NCBI GenBank assembly: GCA_022605955.1
Contig: JAKCOZ010000008.1
Coordinates: 38,294,547 to 38,358,546 of the forward strand
Length of the DNA: 64,000 nt
Direction: 5' to 3'
From: Rallus limicola
Taxonomy: Eukaryota; Chordata; Aves; Gruiformes; Rallidae
Under the pieces are notes generated by a model that had not been told where the DNA came from, made no database searches, and worked only from the letters and a program-made list of their open reading frames with translations. The position numbers and the translations under genes are program-made. Positions 25,042-37,672 of this stretch are shown here, piece by piece (the stretch's first letter is position 1; each line of letters begins with the position of its first letter).

Positions 25042-26164
25042 CCCTGCTGCCTTGTAAGGTCACCATAAAGAACCCACAGGACACAGAAAGCGCCACGCAG
25101 CAAATGAACTCGTACAGAGTTTTTCCACAGCTTCACTGGAGTGCCAAGGATCACCATGAAAGACTTGTGCTCATTGATGTAGAGGCCAAATAAAGGACCA
25201 GGTTCTTCATTGCTGTGTGTTTTTGAGGACATGGGGAAGTCTGTTCACCCTCTTGTTTTCTTTTTGGGTTTCACTGATATTTCCACTAAGGAGGACAGTG
25301 CTTTGAAGCAGGAGGCTGGGTATGTTCTTAAGAACTGGGGGTAATTCCAGAATGCAATTATATTATTAGTCCAAATAAAGCATGACATTTCCTACTACAG
25401 CACATCTAGAAGGAATTTTTACATAGTTTTTAAGACTCCAGAGTCACTTCAGCCCAGTGCAGCCAGCTGGTCACTGAAATACCAGCTGTTCAGGAGAGCA
25501 AACACTAGTTGTTTTTTTTAAAAAGTCTTTAAAATGTCTTTTAAAGAAATAACTTCTCCTTGTCTTGCTTCATTGAGCTTCAGTGAGCTGAGTGGATTAA
25601 GTTACAGCACCACGAACAATAGCTGAATTACAATCATGAACATACTTCTCTTTGGTGAACTTGTAGAGAACATGAACACTGTTTCTCCACATCCCTGAGG
25701 AGTAAAAGCACTTGTGGAGAGGGGATCTCTCCCATAGGGAACCCTTGTGTACTTTGCAGTAGTATCTTATTAAGAGCTGGAGAGTTCAAGGGTCTCACAA
25801 ATGTAAGTTTTAAATTAGCTTTCCATTGTGTCCCAAACAGTCCCTAAATACTCAACTAAACTTTAATCCAATCACTTGATTTGACTCCAAGCGTGATTTA
25901 TCTTTTAATCATCATCTGCTCAACGAGGGGGAAAAGAAAGCAAACTAGTTCTTGGCCCACTGTGACTCTTACATGATTTTACTGCCATCAGAGTTGTGTT
26001 TTCCTTTTGGCTGATGCCTTTGGCTTCCTATGTAGGTATGACAGCTCCTGCTCCCTCCTGCTCCACCCCCCCTCCCCAAATACCAAACGCTTGCGCTGAG
26101 TGTTTGTCCTTCCCACCTTTTCCCACAGACACCTGGGATTTGTATTCTGTATTTTCCCAATGTC
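25042..26164. other. Unique sequence between two CR1 copies
   Basis: AT-rich unique sequence without a recognised gene or repeat. Confidence 0.6.
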
Positions 26165-26740
26165 TTCACAGAATCACAAGGTTGGAAAAGACCTTTAAGG
26201 ATCATCAAGTCCAACCATTCTCATCCTAAACTAGACCATACCCCCACGTACCTCATCTACCCTTTTTTTAAACACACCAAGGGAGGGTGACTCAGCCCCT
26301 CCCTGGGCAGCCTGGGCAACTCTTTCAGTAAATAATTTTTTTCTAATATCTAATCTGACCCTGCCCTGGCACAGCTTGAGCCCATTTCCCCTTGTTCCAG
26401 CTCCTGTCCCCTGGCTGAAGAGACCATCATCCACCTCTCTACAGCCTCCCTTCAGGTAGTTGTAGGTGGTGAGATGGTCTCCCCTCAGCCTCCTCTTCTC
26501 CAGGCTGAACACCCCCAGCTCCCTCAGCTGCTCCTCAGAGGATATGCCCTCCAGCCCCTTCCCCAGCCTGGCTGCCCTTCTCTGGATGAGCTCCAGGACC
26601 TCCATGTCCTTCTTATGGTGAGGAGCCCAGAACTGGACCCAGCACTCAAGGTGCAGCCTCACCAATGCTGAGTACAGGAGCACAATCACTTCCCTAGACC
26701 TACTGGCCCCACTCTTTTTGATACTGCATTAACCACAAGC
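26165..26740 (-). repeat. CR1 LINE fragment with long residual ORF2 C-terminus
   Basis: The antisense copy starts at TTCACAGAATCACAAGGTTGG. On the minus strand, 26689 to 26231 is open for 152 codons and reads as the C-terminal region of the CR1 ORF2 protein: an LYSALVRLHLE block after the reverse transcriptase core, then LELIQRRAARL and [12 protein letters not shown]. It is one of the least damaged copies here but is heavily 5'-truncated and cannot move by itself. Confidence 0.95.
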
Positions 26741-26974
26741 ATCTGCTGCCATCTGACCTGACCCAAAACACAGGCTGCTTTAGAAGGGGGCTCACTGTTT
26801 GAAATGAACGGCATCTTTCCTGGAAGGACATGTTACATGAGAGCATGACAACACAAGATGAACCAACCCCAACCTGCCAGGCACCCAGAGCAGTTGGGCC
26901 CCAGGGCAATGATGTTTCCTCACAGACAGACCTTGATGAGATTTAATCCCTCCTCCACGTGGCTGGCTTGCTGA

Positions 26975-27025
26975 CCTCCTGTCACACACTGTGTGCCTCA
27001 GTTTCTTCATCTGAAAACGAGACTG
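26975..27025 (+). repeat. Possible MIR/L2-tail-like remnant
   Basis: GTCACACACTGTGTGCCTCA followed by GTTTCTTCATCTGAAAACG resembles the same conserved tail as at 17215. The match is about 40 bases. Confidence 0.4.
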
Positions 27026-29782
27026 TTCAAAAACTGGTTTAAGTATATAATATAAAGCCCACAGTTTAAAATACAGCTCTCCCTAAGTTCTTCCTAACAT
27101 CTGAATGCTGCACAGACAACACAGCGTATCGATAAGCAACCTGGGGGAGCTTCCTGCTGGCACCCCTGGGGACCACAGCACCCTCATCACCGGCCACGGC
27201 CACACCATTTAATGACATCTACCTCCAGAAACATCTCGGTCATTTGCTTTTGTCTGCAGGTGGTGGCCACAAAGAAATGCACCTCTGCAGCTAAAATAGG
27301 GACGGGACCCAACCTTTGCCCACAATGGCACGAACTGCAGAGCCTCTGAGGTCCAAAACTGTTATGCAACATCTTCCTGTGTGTTATTATTCATGTCGGT
27401 GGCTTGTGCAACTCACAGCTCCAGCTGACGGTGGGGGGCAGAGCCTGCAGAAAGCTGCTCTCCTCACAATTCCCTGGCTGCCTAGCATGGTGAAGCAGAA
27501 CCACTCCCCGGAGCTTACGCGTTTCTCAAGAGATTTGCCATCTAGCGAGTCTTCCCCACTATTGTCTAGAAGTTTCAGACAAATTCCTTGAAGACTGTCT
27601 CAAATTCCAGTGCAAGGCACTGCTTGACAGCCTTCTCCAAGCGCCAAGTTTGAGAAACAGAAGATTTCGTTAAAAGCTCAGGGTTGGTTTTTTTTTTTCC
27701 TTTATCTTTTGTTGGAAAACCAGCCTTCCCCAAATGCACCTGGGTGGGAGAGAGAGGTAACACCAGGACCTAACTGACCAGTTCTGCCAGGCAGTAACAG
27801 ATCCTTGTCTATGGGTTTCACAGGGGCAGCTATGCCGTGCCTTGGCCAGGAGTCCACACTCTCCTGGCTCTGATGCAGCCAGTTCTGGGGGTTCATGGAA
27901 AGAACACAGGAATCCACTCATGTTAGTAACTCCCCTGGCATCCCCTTCTAGCTTCCAACAATCTCCAGTTTAGGGACTTTTGCAGCTGTGGCTGGTTTAT
28001 GCTGAGGCTGCAACTGTTTAAGAAGCCACAGGTTCTTTCTGTGTGGGTCTGAGACGCAGCCTGAACATCTGGCAAGCAAAGGAGACATACGTAGGTGCAG
28101 AGAAGGCGCCATGCATTTGCAGAATGCCCAAAGCTTCAGTAAATGGATTTGCTTGTGGGCCTGATGAAAAAAAGACTCAAGTATCACTTGGTGGTCACTC
28201 CTGGAAGCTGATGTGGAGGTGTCCTCCCATTCCAAAGTAATTCATCCTCCCTGCTTCTAATTTCCTGCCAGCATTGGTAGAGTCCATCCAAGTCTCAACA
28301 TTCCCCTCCTAGGAAGCTGAAATCACATGCTGACTTTGTTACCCAGCTTACCATGAAGGTACCCAGCTCTCAGGGACTGGGTGCCTTGCTGGGAAGTGCT
28401 TCCCTGGTCCATCTCCATTCACTTGCTCTTATGGCTGCAGCTGGGCAGCCCAGGTGTCGCTGGCAGAGGTCCTGCCTGCAATCTGGTTCTTCCCTGCAGT
28501 TCTGCTCCTGGGGAGGGTGTCCTCTGCTCCAGGGTACCTGCAAGTTGTCCCCCCTCAACCTTTCCAACCAGGGCACTTGGCAGTAATACAGGCATGGCAA
28601 AGTCTTTGACTAGGAAATCGGACACACGCCTTCAGCAAAGAGAATGATGTCCTGCCAACACTTGCAGATCCTTTGGTGGTCTACTGCTCAGGGATGCTGA
28701 GTCAAGATTGGATGAATCCTCTTAGAAAAGGAAAATAAAAAATTCAACTACAGCAAGAAGATCCCAACCTGGCTAGAGGCCGAAGTTCCTGGGCAATGAC
28801 CAAAGATGTGAGTGATCACAGTGATCGGACTAGAGAATCTTAATGATTCCCTGCTGCCTTTAAATCCTATAAAGACTCACTTCTTGCTGATGCTCAACTC
28901 ACAGAGCAGGAATTCACACTTGGGACCCTACCTAATGTGACTGGCAGGCACAGGAATGATTTGAATGCTTCACTGTTTTTTATGGTGGGAGACTGCATCT
29001 ATGCCCCTGGGGACAGCTCTGAGGTCTCCCGCTTGTTTGTTTGCCACTTGTCTTTCCAGAGAGACCCTCTGACCCAGCAACCACCTGCCAGCAGGAAGAA
29101 GGAGGCAACGCCGCAAACCAGATGATCACCAGCAGCTCATACCCCTGGAAGGGGATTGCAGTGCTGGTGTTTCCAAGGCAGGGCATGTTGCTGTGGGGCC
29201 CAACTGCAACGCTGTCCCCTCACTGGCCATGCAAACAGCCCAGCCAGGTTGTTCCAACATTGCTTCTGAAGACTTTGATCTTTGCAAGACTTTACACTCC
29301 GCATCTCCCATGAAGTCCTTTGGTTGTCCCCAGCTGCTACTGTCTTTGTCCCCACACAGATACAGGAGGGAGCTTTCTCTTCCAGACCAGTTCACTGCTG
29401 TAGCTGGCATCTGACCTTGCTCACAGAGTTCTTCTCTCCCAAATTTCTTAACGACATTTCGGCAACACATCGGAAAAAAACCCAAATACACTCCTCCCCC
29501 TTCCCCCACCACCCCACCCCAGCGCAGCATCACGGTAACACGGTGTGACAGCTCTCATTAGAAACAGGTTTGGGTGTGCTCAGTCTTGCCACTGTGTCCT
29601 CAGCCAGGGCTGTGAGTTTTGGGTTTTTTTCTGAGAAAACCGCCTGAAGCTGTAAATCCTGATCAGGACGATCAGTAATGAAGGCAGGATGGTGCTGCCA
29701 CGCTTCAGTGCCATCGGAACTCCGGCCCGAGTCAACCAAGGCTACGAGGGACCAAACTGCATCCAAAGCACATCTGAGGTGC

Positions 29783-29807
29783 CATTCTATGATTCCATGA
29801 TTCTATG
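29783..29807 (+). repeat. Isolated CR1-like octamer tail
   Basis: Three near-copies of ATTCTATG/ATTCCATG in a row (29783-29807) match the 3' terminal octamer repeats of avian CR1. No CR1 body is visible before them, so this is either a very short 5'-truncated insertion or a chance short repeat. Confidence 0.45.
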
Positions 29808-32098
29808 AGGAGGTTGGTAGCAGCCAAGGAGGAACCACCTCCCAGACAGAGAGCGGGACTGCGGCATCTCACGTACAGGGAGGTTTTCCTGAGCGAGGGC
29901 TCCTGCTTTACAATGAGAACACGTACATGTTTCCCATAAAGTCAAAACAGCTGTCAGTCAAACAGGCATCACTCTGTAAATCTGCCTGGGTGACTCTTGT
30001 TTTCAGACCCCAGGTCTGCAGGCAGGTTTATGAGGTGTCACCGGCACGATTAACAAGTCCCAAGGACCACTGCACAGGTGCAGTGAGCAGGAGGGGAGTC
30101 GGGCTGGGGGAGGATAGGGAGCAGGTCCCAGCCCAGCTGGAGCTCCGCCATCAGCTGTGCCAGCCTGGTCCTCAGGCTCCGCGCTCCACTTTGGTGCTTG
30201 GTGAGTGCTCAGGCTCCAAAATCCCAGAGAGGTGACACAACAACAGGAAACACCATGAGATTTCGGACAGGGGTGCAAGCTGGAGCTGAATAAGCATGGG
30301 TGTCTCCTCTCCCTACCATACCTCCTTTGGCTGGGCCAGGCTGTGTGTCCTCCTAAGCTCTCTCCCTCAGAAGAAGGGGAGGGCAAATGGAGAAGAGCCT
30401 CAGTTACAGGTTTGTGGGTTGTATGTCTGTTGAAGTATTTCTTCATTAAACCCAGACTGAAAACAGTGCAGGTACTCGGGATGGCTTGTGCCCAAAGAAA
30501 GGGCAGCTGGCCAGCAGAAACGTATAGCAGCCCCTATAAAAACTGTTCACGCTTTTCACAGAAGACATGTTTTCTACAATGGTTTTGTAAAGGGGCTGAG
30601 ATTTGTTTTCCTTGAGACAAAGCTAGCAGAATAGCTTCCTTCCTTCCTGAGCTCTGATGAAACCCACGTTCTCAGGCACATACCCATGAAAGGGAGAGAA
30701 GCACCTAAAGTCACCGCTTCAAGACAGCCACATAAACCTAAGAACAGCACCAGACCTGACACAAAACAGCAGCTTTTCATCTTCCCAGAGAGATTTCGTG
30801 CTGGCTATTTGCAGGCACCACCTTTATGTCAGTGCCACGCTGACCTTGCTGGGGGATGTTCTGGATGGCTGAAGAAAACAAGGTGACGTGCAGCACCAGC
30901 AGCCTTCCTATGGCATCGCACAAGGAACACCCCTTCAGAAATTCCCACAAGCACTTCCATCTCTTTGGGATCAGACATCAGCTAAGCACAGGCTGACATA
31001 CTTGTCTCCTGAAGGTGACTGTTCACTCCAACAAGCAGTCACAGGACGCACTTCCTTGGACAAGGAACTGTTTGGTGGTGACAATCCAGAGGTCATCCCT
31101 CGACTCGTAAAAACCTCCATGAAAAGGGGGAAACCACAAGTGAGTGTTTTTATTAGGGAAAACATCTCCCTTCTCCTAGAGACTGGGATTAATTTTCAGT
31201 AACCTTGCAAACAGCCAGCAGAAAGGTTAAAGTGACTGCGCTCACTTTTAAACACCAATGACTTTTCGAGCAGAGATTGTCACGAGCAGTTTATACTATT
31301 AATGAAATAAATCAAAGTTATATTAACAATCATTCACCAGCATCTTCCTCCCCAATTTTTGTCATCTGATGTTTCTACCCTGCAAATAATAAAGGTCCTG
31401 TTACCTTTTGCACTTAAAGTCAACATCCTGCATACGCTGTGAAGGTTTCATTGCAGTTATGTGAGCATCTCAGGAAGAGCCATTATCCCTTTGAAATTCT
31501 CTTGCTCTGGAAATCCTTGTTCTGCTTTTCATTACTTCCTTGCATTTGCTATTCATTTAGCCTAAAAAGAAGCACATTCCACTGTTAAATAATAATACTT
31601 GCACTTTTCTTGCCCCTAGCACTTCACAAGCAACATGCCCAGTAGTTCAGGTGTCCCAGACGTGGCGTGCAGCTCAAAGAAAGGTACAGGAGCTTGGTGG
31701 TCTACCCTTTAGTAAGGATCTCAACCACCCAATTACGAGGCCAGCTCAGGTCCTGGAGATCCCTTTGCGTGGCAGCACCCTTCTAATACACAGTGAGCGA
31801 GCTACATGACCAGGAGCTGCACTCTCTCACCTGGATGAAGTATTCCCCAGAGCTTTTGGCATCTTTCATCTACTTTTCTCCATTCATCTGAAACCCAGCT
31901 CCCAGCTCTGATGATGAGCTGCACAGCATAACATTGCATTAGCAGCAGTGACATGATGGACTTGTACTTTGGAGTCATCTAACTTGAAAGTAAAGCATCT
32001 GGTCCTTTCTACATCTGTTCTTTGTCCAGGCCAAGGACTGACTCCCTTTATTAAGCAATTAAAGATGATGGAAACATGCTCAAACTAAATTCCCAGGG

Positions 32099-32138
32099 CA
32101 AAAGAAAAGGAAAGAAAAAAAAAAAGAAAGGAAAAAAG
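32099..32138 (+). repeat. A-rich GAAA low-complexity tract
   Basis: AAAGAAAAGGAAAG-type sequence lies about 150 bases before the long LTR and shows no link to it. Confidence 0.85.
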
Positions 32139-32285
32139 CCTTTTTGCTAGAACTGGGAGGTTTCACTGGTTCCACCAAAAATACAATCTGGAAGGTTCCC
32201 CGAGCTGAGTCTGAAATAAAGCCAATGGGACAAGAAGAAGAGAGAAATATCTACCTCCAACATAATCTCAGGAGACCCTGTAATC

Positions 32286-33740
32286 TGTGGTGGTTTAGCT
32301 CTGGCTGGAGGCCAGACACCCACCAAAGTCAGTCTATTACTCCTCTTTATAGTTAGACAGGGGATAAAATATATATTGAGTGGCTAAGGAGTCAAGGTAA
32401 GGACAGGGAGAAATCATCCTGTCGTCAATGACATGGGCAAAACAGACTCAACACAGAGTGAAGGAAAGAAAACTATCTAATTTATTACGCTACACTTAAA
32501 AAAACCCAGTGAAATCGGAGTTGGGAGCGTGACCAAATCTTAAAACAAACCCAACCAGGTCTTAAAACACTTTCCCCTCACCACTCCTTCCTTAACAGAC
32601 TTTAGTCAGGGTTTTTGCTCCCTTCTTCCCTCCCATTGTGGCATGGCGGGGCAGGGACTGGGGAAATGGGATTCTTGGTAACACTTTCCCCCCACCCCTC
32701 CATTCTCAGCAGACTTCCCTTTAGCCATGATTTTGCTCCCTTCTTCCCCCCCTGCTCGCAGCACAGGGAGGCAGGGACTGGGGAAATGGTGTTCTCAGTC
32801 ACTTCTTCATGAGCTGTTTTCCTTTTCCAGATCTTAAAACACTTCTACCTTCCCTCCCCCACTCCCGCTCTCTTCTTAGCAGATTTCACTCTAGTCATGA
32901 TTTCACTCCCTTCTTCCCCCACATTGTGGCACGGGGTGGGCAGAGATTGGGGAAAAAATGGGGGCTTGGGTCAGTCCCTTGCCAGTTGGTTCCCTTCTCG
33001 GCCTGGGAGGGGGGAGGTGGGGGCATTCACTCCACACCCTCCCCCTGCTGCACCGTGGGGTCCCATCCATGGCAGACAGTCCTCCAGGAACTTCTCAAAC
33101 GTGAGTCTCTTCCCCCAGGGCTTTATCTCTTCTCCAGCTGCCCTGCTGTGGGTCACTGCTGTGGTGGGCAGTAGTAAATCACAATGTCTCTCAGTCCCAG
33201 TCCTCCACCTGGTCACCAGCCTCCCCCCAGCAAACCTGTTCTGGCACAAATCTCTCACTCACCTCTGTGTCTCTGGCTCTGTCCATGGGCTGCAAGTGCT
33301 TTCAGAGGCTGGCTCCAACGCAGGTCACAGCATCTTCTCTATGTCTCCACCTGCTCCATCCAGCGTGGGGCCTCTCCACGGGCTGCAGGTGGGGTCTGGG
33401 CCTTGTCCATGGGCTGTGGGGGGACACCCGCTCCACCACTGGCTTCTCCAGGGGCATCTTTCTCTCCAGCACCTGGGGCACCTCCTCCCCTGCCCTCCCT
33501 GGCCTTGGTGTCCACACAGCCCCTCACATCTTCTCACTCCCTTCTCTGGGGCAAAATGTGTCTGCCAGGAGGTTTTTTTTCTCCTATGTGATTCACAGAA
33601 GCATTATGACCAGCTCTGATTGGTCAGAAGCGACTCTGGCCTTGAATGGGCCTTGTTTACAGTTTGAAGCTGGTAGAAAACTGTAACTGCTGCTTACAAA
33701 AACCGTCTCAGCAGCAATGCTACCCAAAACTGCAACAAAT
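32286..33740 (+). mobile_element. Solo LTR of avian ERV-L type, long form
   Basis: It starts TGTGGTGGTTTAGC and ends near CTACCCAAAACTGCAACA, with the pattern I associate with bird ERV-L LTRs: an early CTGGCTGGAGGCCAGACACC block, a GTAAGGACAGGGAGAAATCA block, T/C-rich repeated units, a GGGCTGCAGGTGGGGTCTGG block and TTGGTGTCCACACAG near the end. Three related pyrimidine-rich units make it about 1.45 kb. No retroviral coding sequence adjoins it, so it is probably a solo LTR left by recombination. Open frames of up to 240 codons inside it are not genes. Confidence 0.8.
32539..32970 (+). repeat. Degenerate tandem units inside the long LTR
   Basis: CTCCCTTCTTCC-containing units recur around 32617, 32735 and 32904, each followed by a CAGGGACTGGGGAAATG-like or CAGATTGGGG-like block. 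TCTTAAAAC recurs at 32539, 32560 and 32832. Unit spacing is uneven (118 and 169 bases), as expected from partial duplications. Confidence 0.7.
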
Positions 33741-36364
33741 CTTTGAGGTACAGCTACAGGGACACAGCTTTCACACACTGTGAAGCAAAACAAATGCAGA
33801 GGAAATACTCCCTGAAAGCAGGTTTGTACCCAAAATTCTACCCACTCGGCAAAACTGCAGAGTCTGCTAGGGGTGGAGTTGGGTAGATGACAGAGAAAGT
33901 GGGACAGGATGGATGAAGGTAGTTCCCAGCATTAATGGGGAAAATTGTAAAGGGAGACCTAGATATCCAGACATGAAAGAATTTAAACCCAGAGAAACAG
34001 GGCTCCATTGCCCATCACAGACGTAAATCCGGGACAGAGTTTGAGACTCAAGGATTTGCTTTCATTAGATCCTACTGATTAAAAATGACCAACAGCCAAA
34101 CGTTATTCCTGGATCCCACAAAGGGTCTGAAGAGGTTTTGGGGGAAATGGTAGTTGAGTAGGTCTTGAAATGATACTAACATGTTATAATTAACAGCATC
34201 CCAACTCAATGTGGTACCCGTGCTACTTCGTTCCCCACTGGAGACCCCTTCACCCACATCTTCCAACCAAGTGCAAAATCAGCCCAATTAATGATACATT
34301 CCCTTCCTCTCTGATGAACAGAGGTGCAGAATCAGTGGTAGTGCAACAGGTCTTGAGTTGTGGAAAGGGTTGTTCATACAAGGGATGGGAACCTCAGCTT
34401 CTCTTCTGAGACCTGACCTCTTTCATAGCTGGCTTTCTAAGGGGAAATCTTTCTTTACTTTTCTCTCCTTCTTCCTCTTCCTTCCACCCTTCGGCTTTGT
34501 CCAGAGTCTCTCTAAGAGAGCCAAATTCCCCTTGAACATGCTAAAAGTAGGCTTGCTGGAACATCTGCTCTCCATCTGTGGAGCCAGACATATCCCCAGG
34601 CAACATTATTAGCGGTGATGGATCTAGAAGGGAACATTAAGCACTGAAGAAGCATCTGCTGAGAAAGAGGAACCCAGCACATAAAACTAACCATGTTATT
34701 TGCCTTGCCTCTGCCCATTGCTCCCAGTGGACAATAACTGTCTCCTTCAAAGCCCCGTTCAGGAGAAGACCTGCTGTTCTTTTGCGGATTTTGGTATTTT
34801 CAAGCATCTTGTATTCATGCCTAAGGTGGCCAAATGAGCACTACCAAACGCTCGCTCAAACAGTGACTAGGGAGTTGTAGAAGCATCTAAAAGAGAAGCT
34901 GAAATCTGGGAACTGCAAAGCATCCATGTGAGGTCAACAGTGCAGCAGCAGCGCTGCACAGGTGTTTTGGGTAGAGGCAGCGCGGCGTGGGGGGAGCCGA
35001 GGCAGAAAGGATTTTCTGCTGCCTGTTCTCTGTGAAGCTGAGCCCAAATCTGCTTACCAGGGGTTTAGAAGGGACTGCTGGCATCAGACATGGAGCTCCA
35101 CCACCAAGCACGGGGACTGTGGTGAATGGTTTCTTCTGGGAGTGTTATTTGTACGCGACACTGGGAAGTAACAGTGATGTGATTTGAAAGAAAACATTGC
35201 AGAACAAACTCCACGTTGACTGGCCCAAATTCGTGTCCACTGTGCCACCTAGAGCTGTGACAGTTCCTTTCACCTCTCCTGCATCCCCTCCTGCCCTGCC
35301 AGTCAGCTGCCTTGTCCCACGCTGGGATTTATCTGGAACAGAAGCTGTTTGTCACTACAGATTTTCACAATACCAACATTCTGGTGTTGGATACATTAGT
35401 GTCATGACAAAACCAGCACAAAATGTGTGCCCTAAGCTGACCAAGCCAGACACACTCCCATTATTTAGCCTTTATTTGCCCTCTATTGTCACACTTGGTG
35501 ACCTCCTTTGCTGACCAGATTTACGCGGAACGGGTTTCTTCTTCGAGGAGCACAAGAAAAGAGACAGCCCCAGTATTTCATACCCTGCGACCTTCTCACA
35601 TCTGCCCCTTGCAAATATCTTCCTCAGAACCTGTTTTCTGTTGCCTTCAGCTTCCTGGGACAGGTAGAACCTCCCCAAGGCAAAATCCCAGGTTACTAAG
35701 GAGAGTCATTACTAACCCGTTCCTTATCTTAAAATAAACCCCTCCCCTCACAGCTACCAGGACTGGATCCTAAGTCACTGCTCCATGGCGGGCCTCAGCA
35801 TCCTTCTGGATCCATTGACAGTGCAGGTGTCTTTATCTGCAGCTCGTGACCTGCGCTTTCCCCTCATCTTTGAGGAAGCTGTCTGTGCTCAAATTTCACC
35901 ACAGACACCACCTGAAATGTCACACAGCAGCAGGACGTGAGCTTGTGCATGAAGTCAAGCATTATGATTCAGTGTCTTGATAAAAGTTGTGACATGCTTC
36001 AGGAAAAGCATTCTGGCTTTCTCTAACTTAAAACATGTTTCCATCCTATTCATTCAAGCCCTTAAAATATCACTTAAACTCCTTCTGAATGAATTTAAAC
36101 ACTGGCTTACACACTGTCGAAATCAAAGAGGCTGAAGCTCCCAGTTATATTATGCACTTGCTGTCTAAGTTGAGGCAGTGCTTAACACCTTCCACCCAAT
36201 TTGTCCAGATGCTGTGGACACCTGTATCTCTCCCAGTTTCTGGTGCACCTCAAGGTGTGGCTCCCACCATTGACTATTCTAGGCTTGCACCCACTGTGGT
36301 TATGACAGCTGCTGTTATCTCGGTATAGCCTGAGGCACAGCACTGAATGTCTGCCTGGCCCACA
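33741..36364. other. Unique sequence between the LTR and a CR1
   Basis: No gene or repeat is recognised. Open frames stay at or below 105 codons. Confidence 0.6.
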
Positions 36365-36905
36365 AATCATAGAATTATAGACCAGTCTGGGTTGGAAGGG
36401 ACTCCAAGGATCATACAGTTCCAACCCCCCTGCCACAGGAAGGGCCACCAACCTCCAGGCCTGGAGCTACACAAGGCTGCCCAGCACCCCATCCAACCCG
36501 GCCTTGAACACCCCCAGGGATGGGGCACCCACCCCTCTCTGGGCAGCCCCTTCCAGCCCCTCACCACTCTCTCTGTAAAAAACTTCCCCCCAGTATCTCA
36601 CCTAAACCTTTCTTCCTTTAGCTTTAGTCCATTCCCCCTTGTTCTGCCACTGCCTACTCTTTTAACAAGCTGATTCCCCTCCTGTTCCTCTGCTCCCTTC
36701 AGGGACTGGCAGGCTGCAATGAGGTCCCCCCACAGCCTTCTCTTCTCCAGGCTGACCCAGCCCAGCTCCCTCAGCCTCTCTCCGTAGTGGAAGTGCTCCA
36801 GCCCTCTAATCATCTTTGTGGCCTCCTCTGAACCCTCTCTAAGAGTTCCACATCTTTCTGGCATTGCAGGCCCCAGCTCTGGAGACAGGACTCCAGCTGG
36901 GGAGT
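36365..36905 (-). repeat. CR1 LINE fragment upstream of the bHLH gene
   Basis: The antisense copy starts with ATCATAGAATTATAGACCAG and GGTTGGAAGGGACTCC and ends around CTCCAGCTGGGGAGTG. It lies about 770 bases upstream of the bHLH start codon. Same group as 5191 and 24460. It preserves the segment that 5191-5700 has lost. Confidence 0.95.
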
Positions 36906-37299
36906 GCGACTGAAGCGTGCATCAGAAAACACCATAACAAAACACGGTGGCACTGGTTTAGTTTGGAACCTCGTATGAAGTTAACACAGCAGTGCATCCC
37001 ACATCTTTAGCCCAACCACTCTTTTGCTAGAAGTACAGAAGATGCCACTAGCTTCTGATGTCAAATCAGGCAGGATCATGTGTTTCTGACAGCATCAGAA
37101 TAGGGTTTTGTTTGTCCAGCCATAGGAGAACGCAGGGCTAGAAGCACTTTACCAACAAGACAAAAGGCCGTATTTTTGTTTCTTCCTTCAACCACTCCTA
37201 ACCAAACCTAACAACAATAACAACAAAATCCCTATGTGAATCCTACTCTAAACAACAAATGGAGAGACTGAGCTTGTGGAAGAACTCAATAACTGCTTC
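36906..37299. other. Unique sequence upstream of the putative promoter
   Basis: AT-rich unique sequence with ACAACAATAACAACAAAATC around 37210. It could be part of the distal promoter of the bHLH gene; there is no direct sign. Confidence 0.5.
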
Positions 37300-37672
37300 A
37301 ATGGATTTTCCAAGAGAAAGTCAATAGAAGATTAATTCTCTCTCTTGTCGCATTCATTCATGTTGTTTTGTAGTTAACAGCTAATAAAGAGAGAAACACG
37401 TGTACTAATTAGTTTTGAGCAGAGAAGAATAGGATCATTGCCCTGCTGAGGAGCTAAAAAGTATTTAAATCACAAGACCCACTTGGATTTGCAACTGGGG
37501 AAACTTTTCCAACAGCCTTCCTCGGGGACACAAGCAGGACTCCCTGTCCCTGATATTTATTTGGGTCGGTGATACTAACAAAATTTGAACCTCATTTTCC
37601 TGATAATCAGCTTAGTCTGAACTTGCAAATTTGCTTGGATTCGTTACATGCTTCAGCTTGGTAGGTCAGAGG
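37300..37672 (+). promoter_or_regulatory. Putative promoter and 5' leader of the bHLH gene
   Basis: The 370 bases before the start codon are AT-rich and hold TATA-like TATTTAAAT at 37462-37470 and TATTTAT at 37554-37560. They also hold a CACGTG E-box at 37397-37402, the palindrome CTAATTAG at 37405-37412, a GTTAAC hexamer near 37373, and a CAACTG E-box at 37492 followed at once by GGGAAA, the complement of an RBPJ-type TTTCCC. PTF1 complexes recognise an E-box plus TTTCCC, but at spacings of about one or more helical turns, so this pair is not a clean PTF1 site. Promoter use is inferred from position. Confidence 0.45.

Larger units (their letters stand above)
26741..32285. other. Non-genic sequence
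   Basis: No gene is recognised. The stretch holds the MIR-like remnant at 26975, the octamer tail at 29783, the A-rich tract at 32099 and an AT-rich patch at 31210-31420. Open frames up to 147 codons (30003-30446, -) are without known domains. Confidence 0.6.

Noticed and set aside
32897..33619. 240-codon + strand frame
   Set aside because: It lies entirely inside the ERV-L-type LTR, is proline/serine/histidine-rich from T/C-rich repeats, and overlaps other open frames on both strands.
37492..37505. E-box plus GGGAAA as a PTF1 complex site
   Set aside because: The two boxes directly adjoin, whereas PTF1 sites need a spacing of about one to three helical turns.
37631..37672. Upstream extension of the bHLH frame from a TTG
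   Set aside because: A TTG start is unlikely in a vertebrate gene when a strong-context ATG follows at 37673; the 14 extra residues add no known motif.
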